A DNA stretch of 64,000 nt, taken from NCBI RefSeq assembly GCF_008084145.1, contig NZ_VSDO01000001.1, positions 1,316,840 through 1,380,839 of the forward strand, read 5' to 3'. Shown piece after piece: positions 8,009-16,448 of this stretch (within the stretch, counting starts at the first letter, position 1; each line of letters opens with the position of its first letter). A program made the position numbers and the translations under genes. The DNA is from Paenibacillus faecis. Its GTDB lineage: Bacteria; Bacillota; Bacilli; Paenibacillales; Paenibacillaceae. The notes beneath the pieces are model-generated. The model did no database searches, was not told the origin of the DNA, and saw only the letters and a list, made by a program, of their open reading frames with translations.

Positions 8009-9139
8009 TTATTTACCCGTTTGATCCTGCATAGAAGCGGCGATTTTCACCATCTCCGGCACGGGCAAATTGTCGCTCGTAATCCGGAATTCCAAACCGT
8101 CCACCGTCCATGTCAAGGTTTGAAGCTCTTCGCCGGTCAGCAGCCCGGCCGTAAACCCGAGATCGATCACTTCGCCCGGGACGAGAGATGTCGTACGATC
8201 GGGAGACCGGGATTCGGAAAGCGTAAATTGGTATGTACCGTCATAACGCAGCAGCACCATGCTCCGTTCGCTGTCCTCCACAATCTTATCGTCCTGAGGC
8301 ACAACACCGTCAGGCAGGTAGGTGGGGATAATGACTCCAAACGGATCGGACAACGCCGGAAGCGCCTTCTCCACCGTTCCGTCTCCCGCTTCCCCCGCGG
8401 CCGCATCCGTTGAAGGCTGGTTGTCCTCGGCCTTCTCCTCGGGAGTCTTTTCCACCAACATCCCGTTCTGATCCACTTCCAGCAGCGTTCCTTGAGCGTC
8501 CTTAGCCGCCGTATCCAAGTTGTGCTGCATATCGAAAGAGTTGTTGTCGAATTTGGTGTTGAAATCGAACTTGTCAAACTTCACCTCAACGACAACCTTC
8601 GCTTGCGCATCGGAGACCTGTACTTGTTTCGGGGCGTAATTGTCCTTTGCCAGCCAGATTTTTTGCCGAACCAGCGAATGCGTGTTGTAGTTGGCGGCCA
8701 CTTCGAAAACATAGTCGTCCTTATCGGCCACGAATTGACGGGAATTATCGCTCAGGATGCTGCGTACCAGAGTCTGGTACAAATACACCTGCCCCTGATT
8801 TTCCGGCCAATCGCTTTGAAAACGGAAGCTCTTGTTCAAACTCGGCGTCAGAACGTACACGCCCTGCTCGTTGCGGAGCACAATTTGAGTTATGTCCTTT
8901 TCCGCATTGGTGAGCGCAATCCGGTAAAAGGACGGATTTTGATACCACACCTCGACCTTGTACTCCTGGGGTTTGTCACCGGTAAACAGTGTCATGGTCC
9001 CCGAGCCCTGATAACTTTCCAATTTGGTAACCACTTTGTCCAAATCCTTGACGACGCCGGCGGCATCTTTTTTCCCGCATGCGGCCAGTACGATGCTTAC
9101 TACGATGAATATCGTCAGCATCCTTGCGATCCGACGCAT
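8009..9139 (-). CDS. YdcC-like LolA-fold lipoprotein
   Basis: Probable membrane lipoprotein. I choose the ATG at 9139 (MRRIARMLTIFIVVSIVLAACGKK) because GAGGGG precedes it; a start at 9181 would bury the signal sequence. The lipobox LAAC gives a lipidated Cys at residue 21. The LolA/LppX-like fold follows (YQGSGTMTLFTGDKPQEYKVEVWY). A low-complexity Ala/Asp/Glu linker leads to a C-terminal DUF4367-like domain (DPFGVIIPTYLPDGV). Bacillus YdcC, in the same position upstream of alr, is expressed in sporulation, but its role is unknown. At 376 residues it is a little longer than the Bacillus protein. Confidence 0.85.
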   Translation of the reverse strand: MRRIARMLTIFIVVSIVLAACGKKDAAGVVKDLDKVVTKLESYQGSGTMTLFTGDKPQEYKVEVWYQNPSFYRIALTNAEKDITQIVLRNEQGVYVLTPSLNKSFRFQSDWPENQGQVYLYQTLVRSILSDNSRQFVADKDDYVFEVAANYNTHSLVRQKIWLAKDNYAPKQVQVSDAQAKVVVEVKFDKFDFNTKFDNNSFDMQHNLDTAAKDAQGTLLEVDQNGMLVEKTPEEKAEDNQPSTDAAAGEAGDGTVEKALPALSDPFGVIIPTYLPDGVVPQDDKIVEDSERSMVLLRYDGTYQFTLSESRSPDRTTSLVPGEVIDLGFTAGLLTGEELQTLTWTVDGLEFRITSDNLPVPEMVKIAASMQDQTGK

Positions 9140-9285
9140 GAGATCATCCCCTCTGCAGTTTGATTTCTTAAACTGATACATGTCTATGTGGGAACTTGGC
9201 CGATTATGCAGACGAGTTCCTGCTTGGCCCGCCGCCGGGGACAGGCGTTAAGACAGGCTCTCCCATTTCATCATGGCGAGACGCG

Positions 9286-9318
9286 AAAACCCGGCCGGAT
9301 TGTATCCCGGCCGGGTTT
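9286..9318 (-). terminator. Terminator after the small Sm-like gene
   Basis: A strong stem (AAACCCGGCCGG and CCGGCCGGGTTT) with a short T-run on the minus strand lies 8 bases beyond the stop of the gene at 9326. Confidence 0.75.
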
Positions 9319-9325
9319 CCACTTG

Positions 9326-9592
9326 TTATAATCTTCTTAATCTCCTGCGTCTCGGTCTTCTGTCTAGCAGAATAATCGCCAGCAAGTCGAACAGCACCAG
9401 CGGCAAAATAGCCGGAGCGAATGCGGCATGCGCCTTGCTGCTCCGCGGATGAAGGGATTCTGTCTTTAAGTAGAGCTTGCCGCTCTTCACCTCTTCGACC
9501 GTGCCGTACAAAACGGCTCCGGTTTTGGTTTTAATCCGCACCCGTTTTCCGACATAGCGGAGGGCTCGTTTCATCTTGGCCTGCAGCGTCAA
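9326..9592 (-). CDS. Small Sm-like (LSm/Hfq-fold) protein with hydrophobic tail
   Basis: 88 residues, starting at a TTG with GGAGGTG upstream. Residues about 12-45 read like an Sm1 motif (VGKRVRIKTKTGAVLYGTVEEVKSG in part, then KLYLKTE), the five-strand barrel also seen in Hfq and YlxS-type proteins. A hydrophobic segment (AILPLVLFDLLAIILL) and a very basic end (DRRPRRRRLRRL) follow. This suggests a membrane-associated protein with a nucleic-acid or polyanion-binding end. A second protein of the same design is encoded at 28883. Function is unknown. Confidence 0.7.
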   Translation of the reverse strand: MTLQAKMKRALRYVGKRVRIKTKTGAVLYGTVEEVKSGKLYLKTESLHPRSSKAHAAFAPAILPLVLFDLLAIILLDRRPRRRRLRRL

Positions 9593-9671
9593 GGTTCTTC
9601 ACCTCCTCCGGATCTTGACACAGTATACGCGCCGGACCGGGAGAACGCTTGGACCCTAGTTTAGCGGATCG

Positions 9672-10265
9672 CTAAGAAGAGAACAGACAGACGGATGACA
9701 GATGGCTTTTCAGGACGGCCTTAATTTGACTCCGGTCAAGTCTGCCGGGCTCCAGCATGGCGTGCAGCGCCAAACCGTCCACCAAGGCGTACAGTTTCTC
9801 GACTTCTAAATCCAGATGGATATCCGGCTTAAGTAAATCCAGCTCCTGCAGTTGGTGAATAATGATCCGGATCATATTCCGGATTCCGTCGAAACCGGCG
9901 TCAAACCGCTCCCTTTGGTGGCTGTAATGGGCGGTAAATACAAACCACACCTCCATTTCCGCCCGCGTCTGCTCATCGGTAGGCACGATTTCCATCAGCA
10001 TCCCCAGCACCTTCTCCTTCGGAGGAAGTTCCTGATTGGCAATGGTCAAGATGCGCTCGCCCGCCCTCTCTTTTACCAGAGTCATAGCGTATTGCAGCAA
10101 GCTCTCCTGGGAGGGAAAATCGTTCCGGAGCGATCCCGGCGAAATATTGGCCTCCCGGGCGATATTTCTTACGGTCGCGCCACTCATCCCGTCCCTCAAA
10201 ATCACCCGCCATGTCGCTTCGGCGATTTTTTGTTTTCTTTGGTCATGATCGATTTGTTTCGGCAT
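9672..10265 (-). CDS. TetR-family transcriptional regulator
   Basis: 197 residues. The N-terminal helix-turn-helix is standard (ATVRNIAREANISPGSLRNDFPS), and the remaining about 150 residues form an all-helical ligand domain. It is divergent from the membrane protein at 10359, and the 93-base interval between them contains AT-rich partial palindromes (around TTTAGTACAACTGTATTATAAA, described here only in outline). The simplest inference is that it represses itself and the neighbouring gene. The ligand cannot be inferred. Confidence 0.88.
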   Translation of the reverse strand: MPKQIDHDQRKQKIAEATWRVILRDGMSGATVRNIAREANISPGSLRNDFPSQESLLQYAMTLVKERAGERILTIANQELPPKEKVLGMLMEIVPTDEQTRAEMEVWFVFTAHYSHQRERFDAGFDGIRNMIRIIIHQLQELDLLKPDIHLDLEVEKLYALVDGLALHAMLEPGRLDRSQIKAVLKSHLSSVCLFSS

Positions 10266-10358
10266 AGCCTCATTTTATCAAAAAAGTTCCTTGTGGACAT
10301 TTATTTAGTACAACTGTATTATAAAAATTAAATATTTATATTTTGGAAGGAGTATACA

Positions 10359-10901
10359 ATGAATTTCGTAGCCTGGATGATTGTTGCCTGTGAGATTGCG
10401 TTTTGGGTTGTTATCGCAGCCGGGCTCCTTGCCCGCTATGTCTTGAAATTGCCCAAACTCGGACTTATTCTGCTCGCGTTAACCCCTGTCGTGGATCTGG
10501 TTCTCCTGATCATCACCGGCCTGGACCTGTATCGCGGCGCCACAGCGACTACGGCCCACGCCATCGCCGCCGTTTACATCGGCGTTTCCGTCGCTTACGG
10601 CAAAAGCATGATCCAATGGGCCGACACCCGATTTCGCTACCATATCGCCAAACAGCCGGAGGCCAAACCCGTCAAACGGTACGGCACGGATTTCGCCAAG
10701 CATTACCTGAAGGGATTTTTCCGGCATATCCTGGCGTTTCTCATCGGGGCAGGACTCCTTGCCGGTCTAGTCTATTGGATCGACGACCCGACTCGGACGG
10801 AAAAATTAATGGACGTTCTGCGAATTTGGGGGGCCGTTCTGGGCATAGACTTCCTGATTACCTGCAGCTACTTTATTTGGCCGAAACCGGCAAAGCCGTA
10901 A
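10359..10901 (+). CDS. YmcC-like integral membrane protein
   Basis: 180 residues with four predicted transmembrane helices (about 5-25, 33-52, 120-140 and 155-175) and a basic cytosolic loop (YHIAKQPEAKPVKRYG). It resembles the Bacillus YmcC group in the segment THAIAAVYIGVSVAYG. No enzymatic motif is seen. It has a good AAGGAG ribosome binding site, stands alone, is followed by a terminator, and is divergent from a TetR regulator that probably controls it. Confidence 0.75.
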   Translation: MNFVAWMIVACEIAFWVVIAAGLLARYVLKLPKLGLILLALTPVVDLVLLIITGLDLYRGATATTAHAIAAVYIGVSVAYGKSMIQWADTRFRYHIAKQPEAKPVKRYGTDFAKHYLKGFFRHILAFLIGAGLLAGLVYWIDDPTRTEKLMDVLRIWGAVLGIDFLITCSYFIWPKPAKP

Positions 10902-10910
10902 CCAAAGACA

Positions 10911-10952
10911 AAAAGCCCGCTTCCGGAGAATACATACCGGACGGCGGGCTTT
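10911..10952 (+). terminator. Terminator of the YmcC-like gene
   Basis: AAAGCCCGC and TCCGG pair with CCGGA and GCGGGCTTT immediately after the stop codon. Confidence 0.8.
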
Positions 10953-11027
10953 CCTGCGATCGCAGATCATTTCAACTCAAGTCCTCTAAATTTGGAAAAG
11001 GGGATTCACTTACATTTTTGGCCCCCC

Positions 11028-12239
11028 TCACTCCTTTCCTTCAGGCAAATGTTTGCGGGCCAGGAGGAGAAACGGAAGACCGAAGGCCGTAGTCAAGGCT
11101 ATAACAGCGAATATCGGGATCGCATGGTTCGCTCCAAATCCGTTCAGCAGAAAACCGCCAAGCAACGGAGCCAGTACATTCCCAAGGTTGTTGAAGCCGA
11201 ACATTCCGAAATAAGTGCCCCGCAGTTCCGGACTGGCGATCCGGTCCACCAGCACATCCGTCATCGTGAACATCAACACTTCCCCGATCGTAAATACGAC
11301 GACGCCGAGCATCATGGTCCATAGGTAAGGAAAGAGGCCGAACATCAGCAAACTGCAGGCTACGCATAAATTTCCCGCGATTAACGGCACCATCGGCGAG
11401 AAACGGCCGGCGAAGCGGACAAGCGGATATTGAACAGTCAGTACGACCACCGCATTCAAGGACAGCATGTAGCCGAACCATTTCGCCCCGTCCGTGAAAT
11501 GCGGGCTTAACTCCATATATTGGGCCAGCGTCGAGCTGAAATGCCCGTACCCCAGCACGCAAAAGATCATCCCGATCAGCACATAGACGAAAGTACGGTC
11601 CTTGCCGGTCACCCGCAGCGCTTCGGTTAAGGTTAAAGGATCCCTGCTTTCCCCGCTGACCCCGCCGATATGTTTGTGTCCCAGAAACTGAAAGACGAGC
11701 ACCGCCCCATAGCAAAAATATACGAGGCCCGCGATGTAAAAGGCGCCCCCCGAGTGGGAGGAGCCCATCTGCAGCCCTAAAATCGGTCCGGCCACCACCC
11801 CCAAATTGATAGCGGCATACCGCAGGTTGAAAACGAGAAGTTTACTTTCCTGAGGAGTAATGTCGGCCAATAACGCCCGGGAGGTCGGTTCAAACATGGC
11901 CCGGCAGAGTCCGTTCAGCGCATTGATAATGAAGAACAACCAGATTCGATCGGCCAGCGCAAAACCGACAAAGACGAGCGCCCAGCCGAAGATGGAGATG
12001 AACAGCACTTTTTTTCGGCCGATGACATCCGAAATGTAGCCGCCGTAGAAACTGGCAAACACACCGATCAGCGAACTGACCGCAACGACGACGCCGGATT
12101 CTAACGGGGTTGCGCCGAGCCTGCCGATCAGATAAATAGAGAGGAAGGGAATGCTCATGGACGTGGCCATTCTGCCGAAAATCGTTCCAATAATAATGGT
12201 CCAGGATAGCGGGTGGATCTGTCTCAGGTTCGCGGTCAT
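11028..12239 (-). CDS. MFS transporter
   Basis: 403 residues with about 12 hydrophobic segments. The MFS motif A is between helices 2 and 3 (GGYISDVIGRKKVLF). The N-terminal half has the profile of drug or small-molecule exporters (LYPLWT-type pores are not obvious). The start ATG at 12239 has an AAAGG site. The gene is isolated, with no adjacent regulator on the same strand, so its substrate is unassigned. Confidence 0.85.
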   Translation of the reverse strand: MTANLRQIHPLSWTIIIGTIFGRMATSMSIPFLSIYLIGRLGATPLESGVVVAVSSLIGVFASFYGGYISDVIGRKKVLFISIFGWALVFVGFALADRIWLFFIINALNGLCRAMFEPTSRALLADITPQESKLLVFNLRYAAINLGVVAGPILGLQMGSSHSGGAFYIAGLVYFCYGAVLVFQFLGHKHIGGVSGESRDPLTLTEALRVTGKDRTFVYVLIGMIFCVLGYGHFSSTLAQYMELSPHFTDGAKWFGYMLSLNAVVVLTVQYPLVRFAGRFSPMVPLIAGNLCVACSLLMFGLFPYLWTMMLGVVVFTIGEVLMFTMTDVLVDRIASPELRGTYFGMFGFNNLGNVLAPLLGGFLLNGFGANHAIPIFAVIALTTAFGLPFLLLARKHLPEGKE

Positions 12240-12364
12240 ACACTTGTCGCCTTTCTTGATGCGGATTTACTCATTCTATGTAAAGAAACTATTGGACTAT
12301 TAAACCCGAGAAGTCATTTTCTGTCAAGGTTGAGGCGAAGACGCTGCGATTCCCGTCCCTCGAA

Positions 12365-12409
12365 CAAAAAAACCAAGACCGGCCGTTTGCTTGGAAACGG
12401 CTGTCTTGG
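12365..12409 (-). terminator. Terminator of the small gene at 12453
   Basis: On the minus strand, a CCAAGAC-GCCGTTT / AAACGGC-GTCTTGG stem is followed by TTTTTTTG. Confidence 0.8.
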
Positions 12410-12452
12410 GCAGGGGGAACCATGTTAGGAAGGGTAAAACTAAGTTATCCGG

Positions 12453-12650
12453 TTAGACCGATCTCGGCAGAGACAAGCGTTTTGACTCGGAAGTCTGGCG
12501 CTCCCGGTTGCTTTTCATTTTTTCCTGCAATATCTCCTGGAAGCTTAGCGGGGAGTCTTTGCCCTCGCTCTTCTTAGCCTGACTCATCACGGAAGTTCTG
12601 GGATATTGGGAATGATAGGGTACCGGGCTATGTACACTGCTGAGATTCAT
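12453..12650 (-). CDS. Small hypothetical protein (65 aa)
   Basis: A 65-residue polar protein with a strong AAAGGAG site nine bases before ATG and a terminator just behind the stop, so expression is likely. It is rich in Ser, Lys and Arg, with one helical stretch (LSFQEILQEKMKSNRERQTSE). No membrane segment, signal or known domain is recognised. Confidence 0.6.
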   Translation of the reverse strand: MNLSSVHSPVPYHSQYPRTSVMSQAKKSEGKDSPLSFQEILQEKMKSNRERQTSESKRLSLPRSV

Positions 12651-12844
12651 ATCGTTAAAACTCCTTTATGAATAAGGTTCGGGTCATCCTCTTTCCGATT
12701 CGGATCACTATCGATCGTTTACCCGCTTCTCCGGAGTTATAAACAAGCTTTTCATAAAACAGGAAGATAGTTTCAGTTTTAGGACCCTTGGCCTTTCGGA
12801 AAAAGGAGTGCGGTCCTCAGCGTCAAGTCCCTTCCCCTTTGGTC

Positions 12845-14617
12845 CTAGTCCGTGCGCCTTTGGGCGGGGATCACGATTCGAACGGTTGTGCCGATCCCCG
12901 GCCGGCTTCCGATCGTAACGCCGTAGGCGGATCCAAAATGAAGCTGAATCCGGCTGTGTACATTTCGGATGCCAAACCCGGTGTTAAGCCCCTCCACCGG
13001 ATCAAAAATTTGTGCAATCCGCTCGAGGGACATTCCGACGCCGTCATCGATCACCTTAAAAACGATGCGCTCCCCCTCCAGGCGTCCCGAGATGCGAATA
13101 TGAATGGAGTTTCCGAACCAGGCATGCTCCAGAACATTTTCGATAAAAGGCTGCAAAATCAGTTTCACGGTAACGTAGTTCAAAATTTTCGGATCGATAT
13201 CGTAAAAGACATGAACCGCCTCGCCGAACTTGGTTGTCTGAATGTTCATATACGCCTTAACCTGTTCCAATTCGCTGTGAATCGGGATCACGGTCCTCCC
13301 CTCATTGAGGGAAAGGCGGTAAAACTTCGCCAAATCCAACACCATCCGCTGGAGCTTGTCGATCTCGCCGAATTGGGCCAACCGGCTGATGGAAGACAAT
13401 GTATTGTACAAAAAGTGCGGGTTGATTTGGGCCTGCAGCGACTCGAGCTCCGCCTCTTTCTTTTCGATCTGCGTCATGTACACCTGCTCGATCAGATGAT
13501 CGATATTTCGGCCCATCTCATTCAATGCGTTGGCGATTTGGGAAAATTCGTCCTTGCCCCGATATCCCATCCGCTTGTGCAGTTCCCCTTCGCGAAACGC
13601 GTTCAGCACGAACACGATTTTGTTCATCCGGATGGAGAAATACCGCGAGATGAACATCCCCGCAAAGGTAAATACGATCAGGCACAGCAGGCAGATCAGA
13701 ATGACGAACATGCGCACCTTCGCGGAATCCCGCTCCATGATCGTCAGCGGCACGTAGGCCGTCAAGTCCCAGCCTTGTCTGCCGACCGACTCGCGGATCG
13801 TCAGAAACTCGCGCTCTCCCCCGTTGGCATCGGCTTCACGGCCTTCACCGGGAATCGTTCCCGATCGGTGCAGCACCGCCCCGGTTTCGTCATGGATAAT
13901 CAGGCCGCTCCCGTCCCCGATTTTTTTATAGTCCAGCCCCTGGAACAGCTCCTCCGTACTCACACTGATCCGCATAAAACCGACTTCCTTCAAATCCAGC
14001 GGACGTTGACTGTCCACCAGGCGGCGCAGCAGAGAGATCCGGCTGAAGTCCGCATCGCGCTCCACCTTTCTCCACAGCATCGTCTCCCCGTATTTTTCCG
14101 GCGGAAAGTCCCGGTGCCAAGCCTTGTTCTCTATACGCTTTAAATGATAGAGATTATAATTCCGTTCGAGCAGATCCGGATTTTCGCGGTCAAAAGAACC
14201 GTAGTACACCTCCGGCAGCGTATCGTTGGCCAGAAACAGGTACATCGCGATATTCAATCCCGTTGCATTCACGGCGATGGCGAATTTCGGCATGATGATC
14301 TTCGTCGTCCGCTCGTAGCTGTCCCAGCCTTCTTCATAGCTCCGCAGCTGGATGACCAGGGAGTAATCGTTATACAGCATGGAGGAGATGCGCTCTACGT
14401 CGGCCATCTTGAATTCGATATTATCCTTCATCTGTACAAGCGTCCCTTGAATGGAATTTCTCGTCTGGTCCCGGATGGATTCCTGGTACATCGCATTCGA
14501 AAAATAGCCGATCGCAAGGACCGGCAAAATAATAAACACCATATATGTGATCATTAACTTGTAGCCGAAAGGAATGTATTTCGGTTGTTTCGGTGCTGCA
14601 TCCGCGGCCGGTTTCAT
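12845..14617 (-). CDS. YesM-type sensor histidine kinase
   Basis: Membrane sensor kinase that should phosphorylate the AraC-type regulator encoded just upstream. The ATG at 14617 (MKPAADAAPKQ) with GGAGGG upstream is preferred over an earlier in-frame codon that overlaps the previous gene. One helix (about 16-37), an extracellular sensor of about 250 residues, a second helix (about 293-315) and a HAMP domain are followed by the His_kinase box (LQAQINPHFLYNTLSS). The HATPase motifs are ILQPFIENVLEHAW, DDGVGMS and GFGIRNVHSRI. The pairing of this kinase class with a nearby LplB/YtcP importer suggests it senses an oligosaccharide or the loaded binding protein. Confidence 0.92.
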   Translation of the reverse strand: MKPAADAAPKQPKYIPFGYKLMITYMVFIILPVLAIGYFSNAMYQESIRDQTRNSIQGTLVQMKDNIEFKMADVERISSMLYNDYSLVIQLRSYEEGWDSYERTTKIIMPKFAIAVNATGLNIAMYLFLANDTLPEVYYGSFDRENPDLLERNYNLYHLKRIENKAWHRDFPPEKYGETMLWRKVERDADFSRISLLRRLVDSQRPLDLKEVGFMRISVSTEELFQGLDYKKIGDGSGLIIHDETGAVLHRSGTIPGEGREADANGGEREFLTIRESVGRQGWDLTAYVPLTIMERDSAKVRMFVILICLLCLIVFTFAGMFISRYFSIRMNKIVFVLNAFREGELHKRMGYRGKDEFSQIANALNEMGRNIDHLIEQVYMTQIEKKEAELESLQAQINPHFLYNTLSSISRLAQFGEIDKLQRMVLDLAKFYRLSLNEGRTVIPIHSELEQVKAYMNIQTTKFGEAVHVFYDIDPKILNYVTVKLILQPFIENVLEHAWFGNSIHIRISGRLEGERIVFKVIDDGVGMSLERIAQIFDPVEGLNTGFGIRNVHSRIQLHFGSAYGVTIGSRPGIGTTVRIVIPAQRRTD

Positions 14618-14634
14618 GTTTCGTTCCCTCCGTC

Positions 14635-16212
14635 CTACTCGCGCTTTCGGCACTCCATCGGGGTCATGCCGAACGTCTCCTTGAACTGCCGGCTAAAATA
14701 CGGGATATATCGGTATCCGACCTGATCCGCGACCTCGTAAATTTTCAGGGACGGATTCTTGAGCAGTTCGCGCGCCCGCTCCATCCGCATGCCGATCAGC
14801 GTTTCGCTGAAACTTTTGCCGACCTCTTCCTTGAACAGATGCCCCAAATAGTTGGGCGAGAACGAAAACTGCTCGGCAATGTCCTTTAAGGTCAAGTTCT
14901 CCTGCATGCGCTCCCGCATCGTTTTCAAAATTTCACGAATCAGCCGGCTGTTTTTGGAGTTCGCTTTGATCCGCATGATTTCGGAAATTTCAAACACCTT
15001 GCGGACCAGCCACGAACGGATATCCCCGACCATTTCAAACTGGAGCACCACATCCAGGCTGTGAAGTTCCATGCCGAGCATTTCGAACAGATCCTCATCC
15101 AGGGCGTGCAAATAATGGTCCAGCTTAAAAACGATGTACATCGCCAGATTATAAATCGTAAATTTGGATCGAAGCGAAGAGACGGATTTGAACAGATTCT
15201 CGATCTCATCGTGAATGAGGACCAGATCGTAATTGGCCATCGCCTTAAACAACGCATCCAGCCTTAGATCCAGCGTTCGCGCGTCGCTAAGCTCCGGAGC
15301 CTGCTGCACATCCTCGTATTTAATGACCTGCCCACGGCCGAAAAACATCTTTCCCTCCAGCGCCTCCAACGCTTGCCTGTAGGATTCATGGATGCGGGAA
15401 AGATCCGGTACCTGCTGGCCCAGCCCGATCGTCAAGGAAAGAGACGCCTTGGCGTCCACCGCGCCGCATAGCTCGTCAACGCAGGCTCTGAGCCTTTCGC
15501 CATGCAGGAGGATGCCGATCCGCTGCCGGGACAGCTTGCAACTGTGGGTAAATCCATAGCCAAGCAGCACCTCGTTGATCTGCGTCAAGCTCATTTCCAA
15601 GTGATGCAGGGCCGCTTCCGCATTTCCCGGCTGCAGCCACTTCAAATCATCGATTTCCAGTACGGCCGCCTGCAGCGGCGCACTTAAACGATCCATGCCA
15701 AAGGAAGCCGCGAGCTCGCCAAACTCCTCAGCCTTGGCAAGGGCCAGCTCCCCTTCCAGCAGCCGGACGAGGAAGTCGTTCTTCGCCATCGGCTTGAGGT
15801 GAAGGTACTGTTTCTCCGCTGCTTTGCGGCGTTCCTCTTCGGCAAGCTCCTCGGTAATCCGGCGCAGGGAGGAAATCAGCTCGTCATCCTCCATGGGTTT
15901 TAACACGTAGCTGCACGCTTTCAAGGAAAGCGCCTGTTTCACATAGTTGAAATCCTGGTAACCGCTTACAAAGATCACTCGGACTTCCGGTTTTTTCTCG
16001 ATCGCGATCCGGGCCAGTTCCAGCCCTGACATATTCGGCATGTTTACGTCCGTGACCAGAATATCGACCGGCTCCCGCTCCATAACCTCGCAGGCTGCAA
16101 AGCCGTTGTTCACGGCACCGACGACCTGGAGCCCCAGGTCGGACCAGGGGATAAACCGCTTCATCCCCTCCAAATCCAACAGTTCGTCATCCGCCAGCAA
16201 AACTTTATACAT
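14635..16212 (-). CDS. YesN-type response regulator (REC + AraC HTH)
   Basis: Response regulator, 525 residues from the ATG at 16212 (MYKVLLADDELLDLEG), which has an AAGGAG site. The receiver domain (1-120) has the phospho-acceptor Asp in DILVTDVNMPNMSG and a conserved Lys in VLKPMEDDE. A middle region of about 280 residues has no obvious motif. Residues about 420-525 form an AraC double helix-turn-helix (IAEQFSFSPNYLGHLFKEE and VADQVGYRYIPYFSRQFKE). The histidine kinase follows 17 bases after its stop, so the two are co-transcribed. A likely target is the upstream transporter operon. Confidence 0.93.
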   Translation of the reverse strand: MYKVLLADDELLDLEGMKRFIPWSDLGLQVVGAVNNGFAACEVMEREPVDILVTDVNMPNMSGLELARIAIEKKPEVRVIFVSGYQDFNYVKQALSLKACSYVLKPMEDDELISSLRRITEELAEEERRKAAEKQYLHLKPMAKNDFLVRLLEGELALAKAEEFGELAASFGMDRLSAPLQAAVLEIDDLKWLQPGNAEAALHHLEMSLTQINEVLLGYGFTHSCKLSRQRIGILLHGERLRACVDELCGAVDAKASLSLTIGLGQQVPDLSRIHESYRQALEALEGKMFFGRGQVIKYEDVQQAPELSDARTLDLRLDALFKAMANYDLVLIHDEIENLFKSVSSLRSKFTIYNLAMYIVFKLDHYLHALDEDLFEMLGMELHSLDVVLQFEMVGDIRSWLVRKVFEISEIMRIKANSKNSRLIREILKTMRERMQENLTLKDIAEQFSFSPNYLGHLFKEEVGKSFSETLIGMRMERARELLKNPSLKIYEVADQVGYRYIPYFSRQFKETFGMTPMECRKRE

Positions 16213-16448
16213 GAGGTAAACTCCTTTTTTCAGAGGGAATCCATCCATAAACGTTATGCCCGAACTTGATCATTAGACACTTTGATTGCAGTGCGCTGCC
16301 CTTCCCCAACGCAATTCTTGAATTCAATCTAATATAATACTAAATTCTTCCCTCCCGACAAAAATCCCTCCCTGTGAGATGGAGGTACCCCGCACCCGCA
16401 AAACGGCGAAAAGAGGGTCCCCGGATAACCGGTTTCCCTCGATTCGCA

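Noticed and set aside
12788..14143. 451-codon frame antisense to the YesM-type kinase
   Set aside because: Shadow of the kinase; composition rich in His, Arg and Gln typical of reverse frames.
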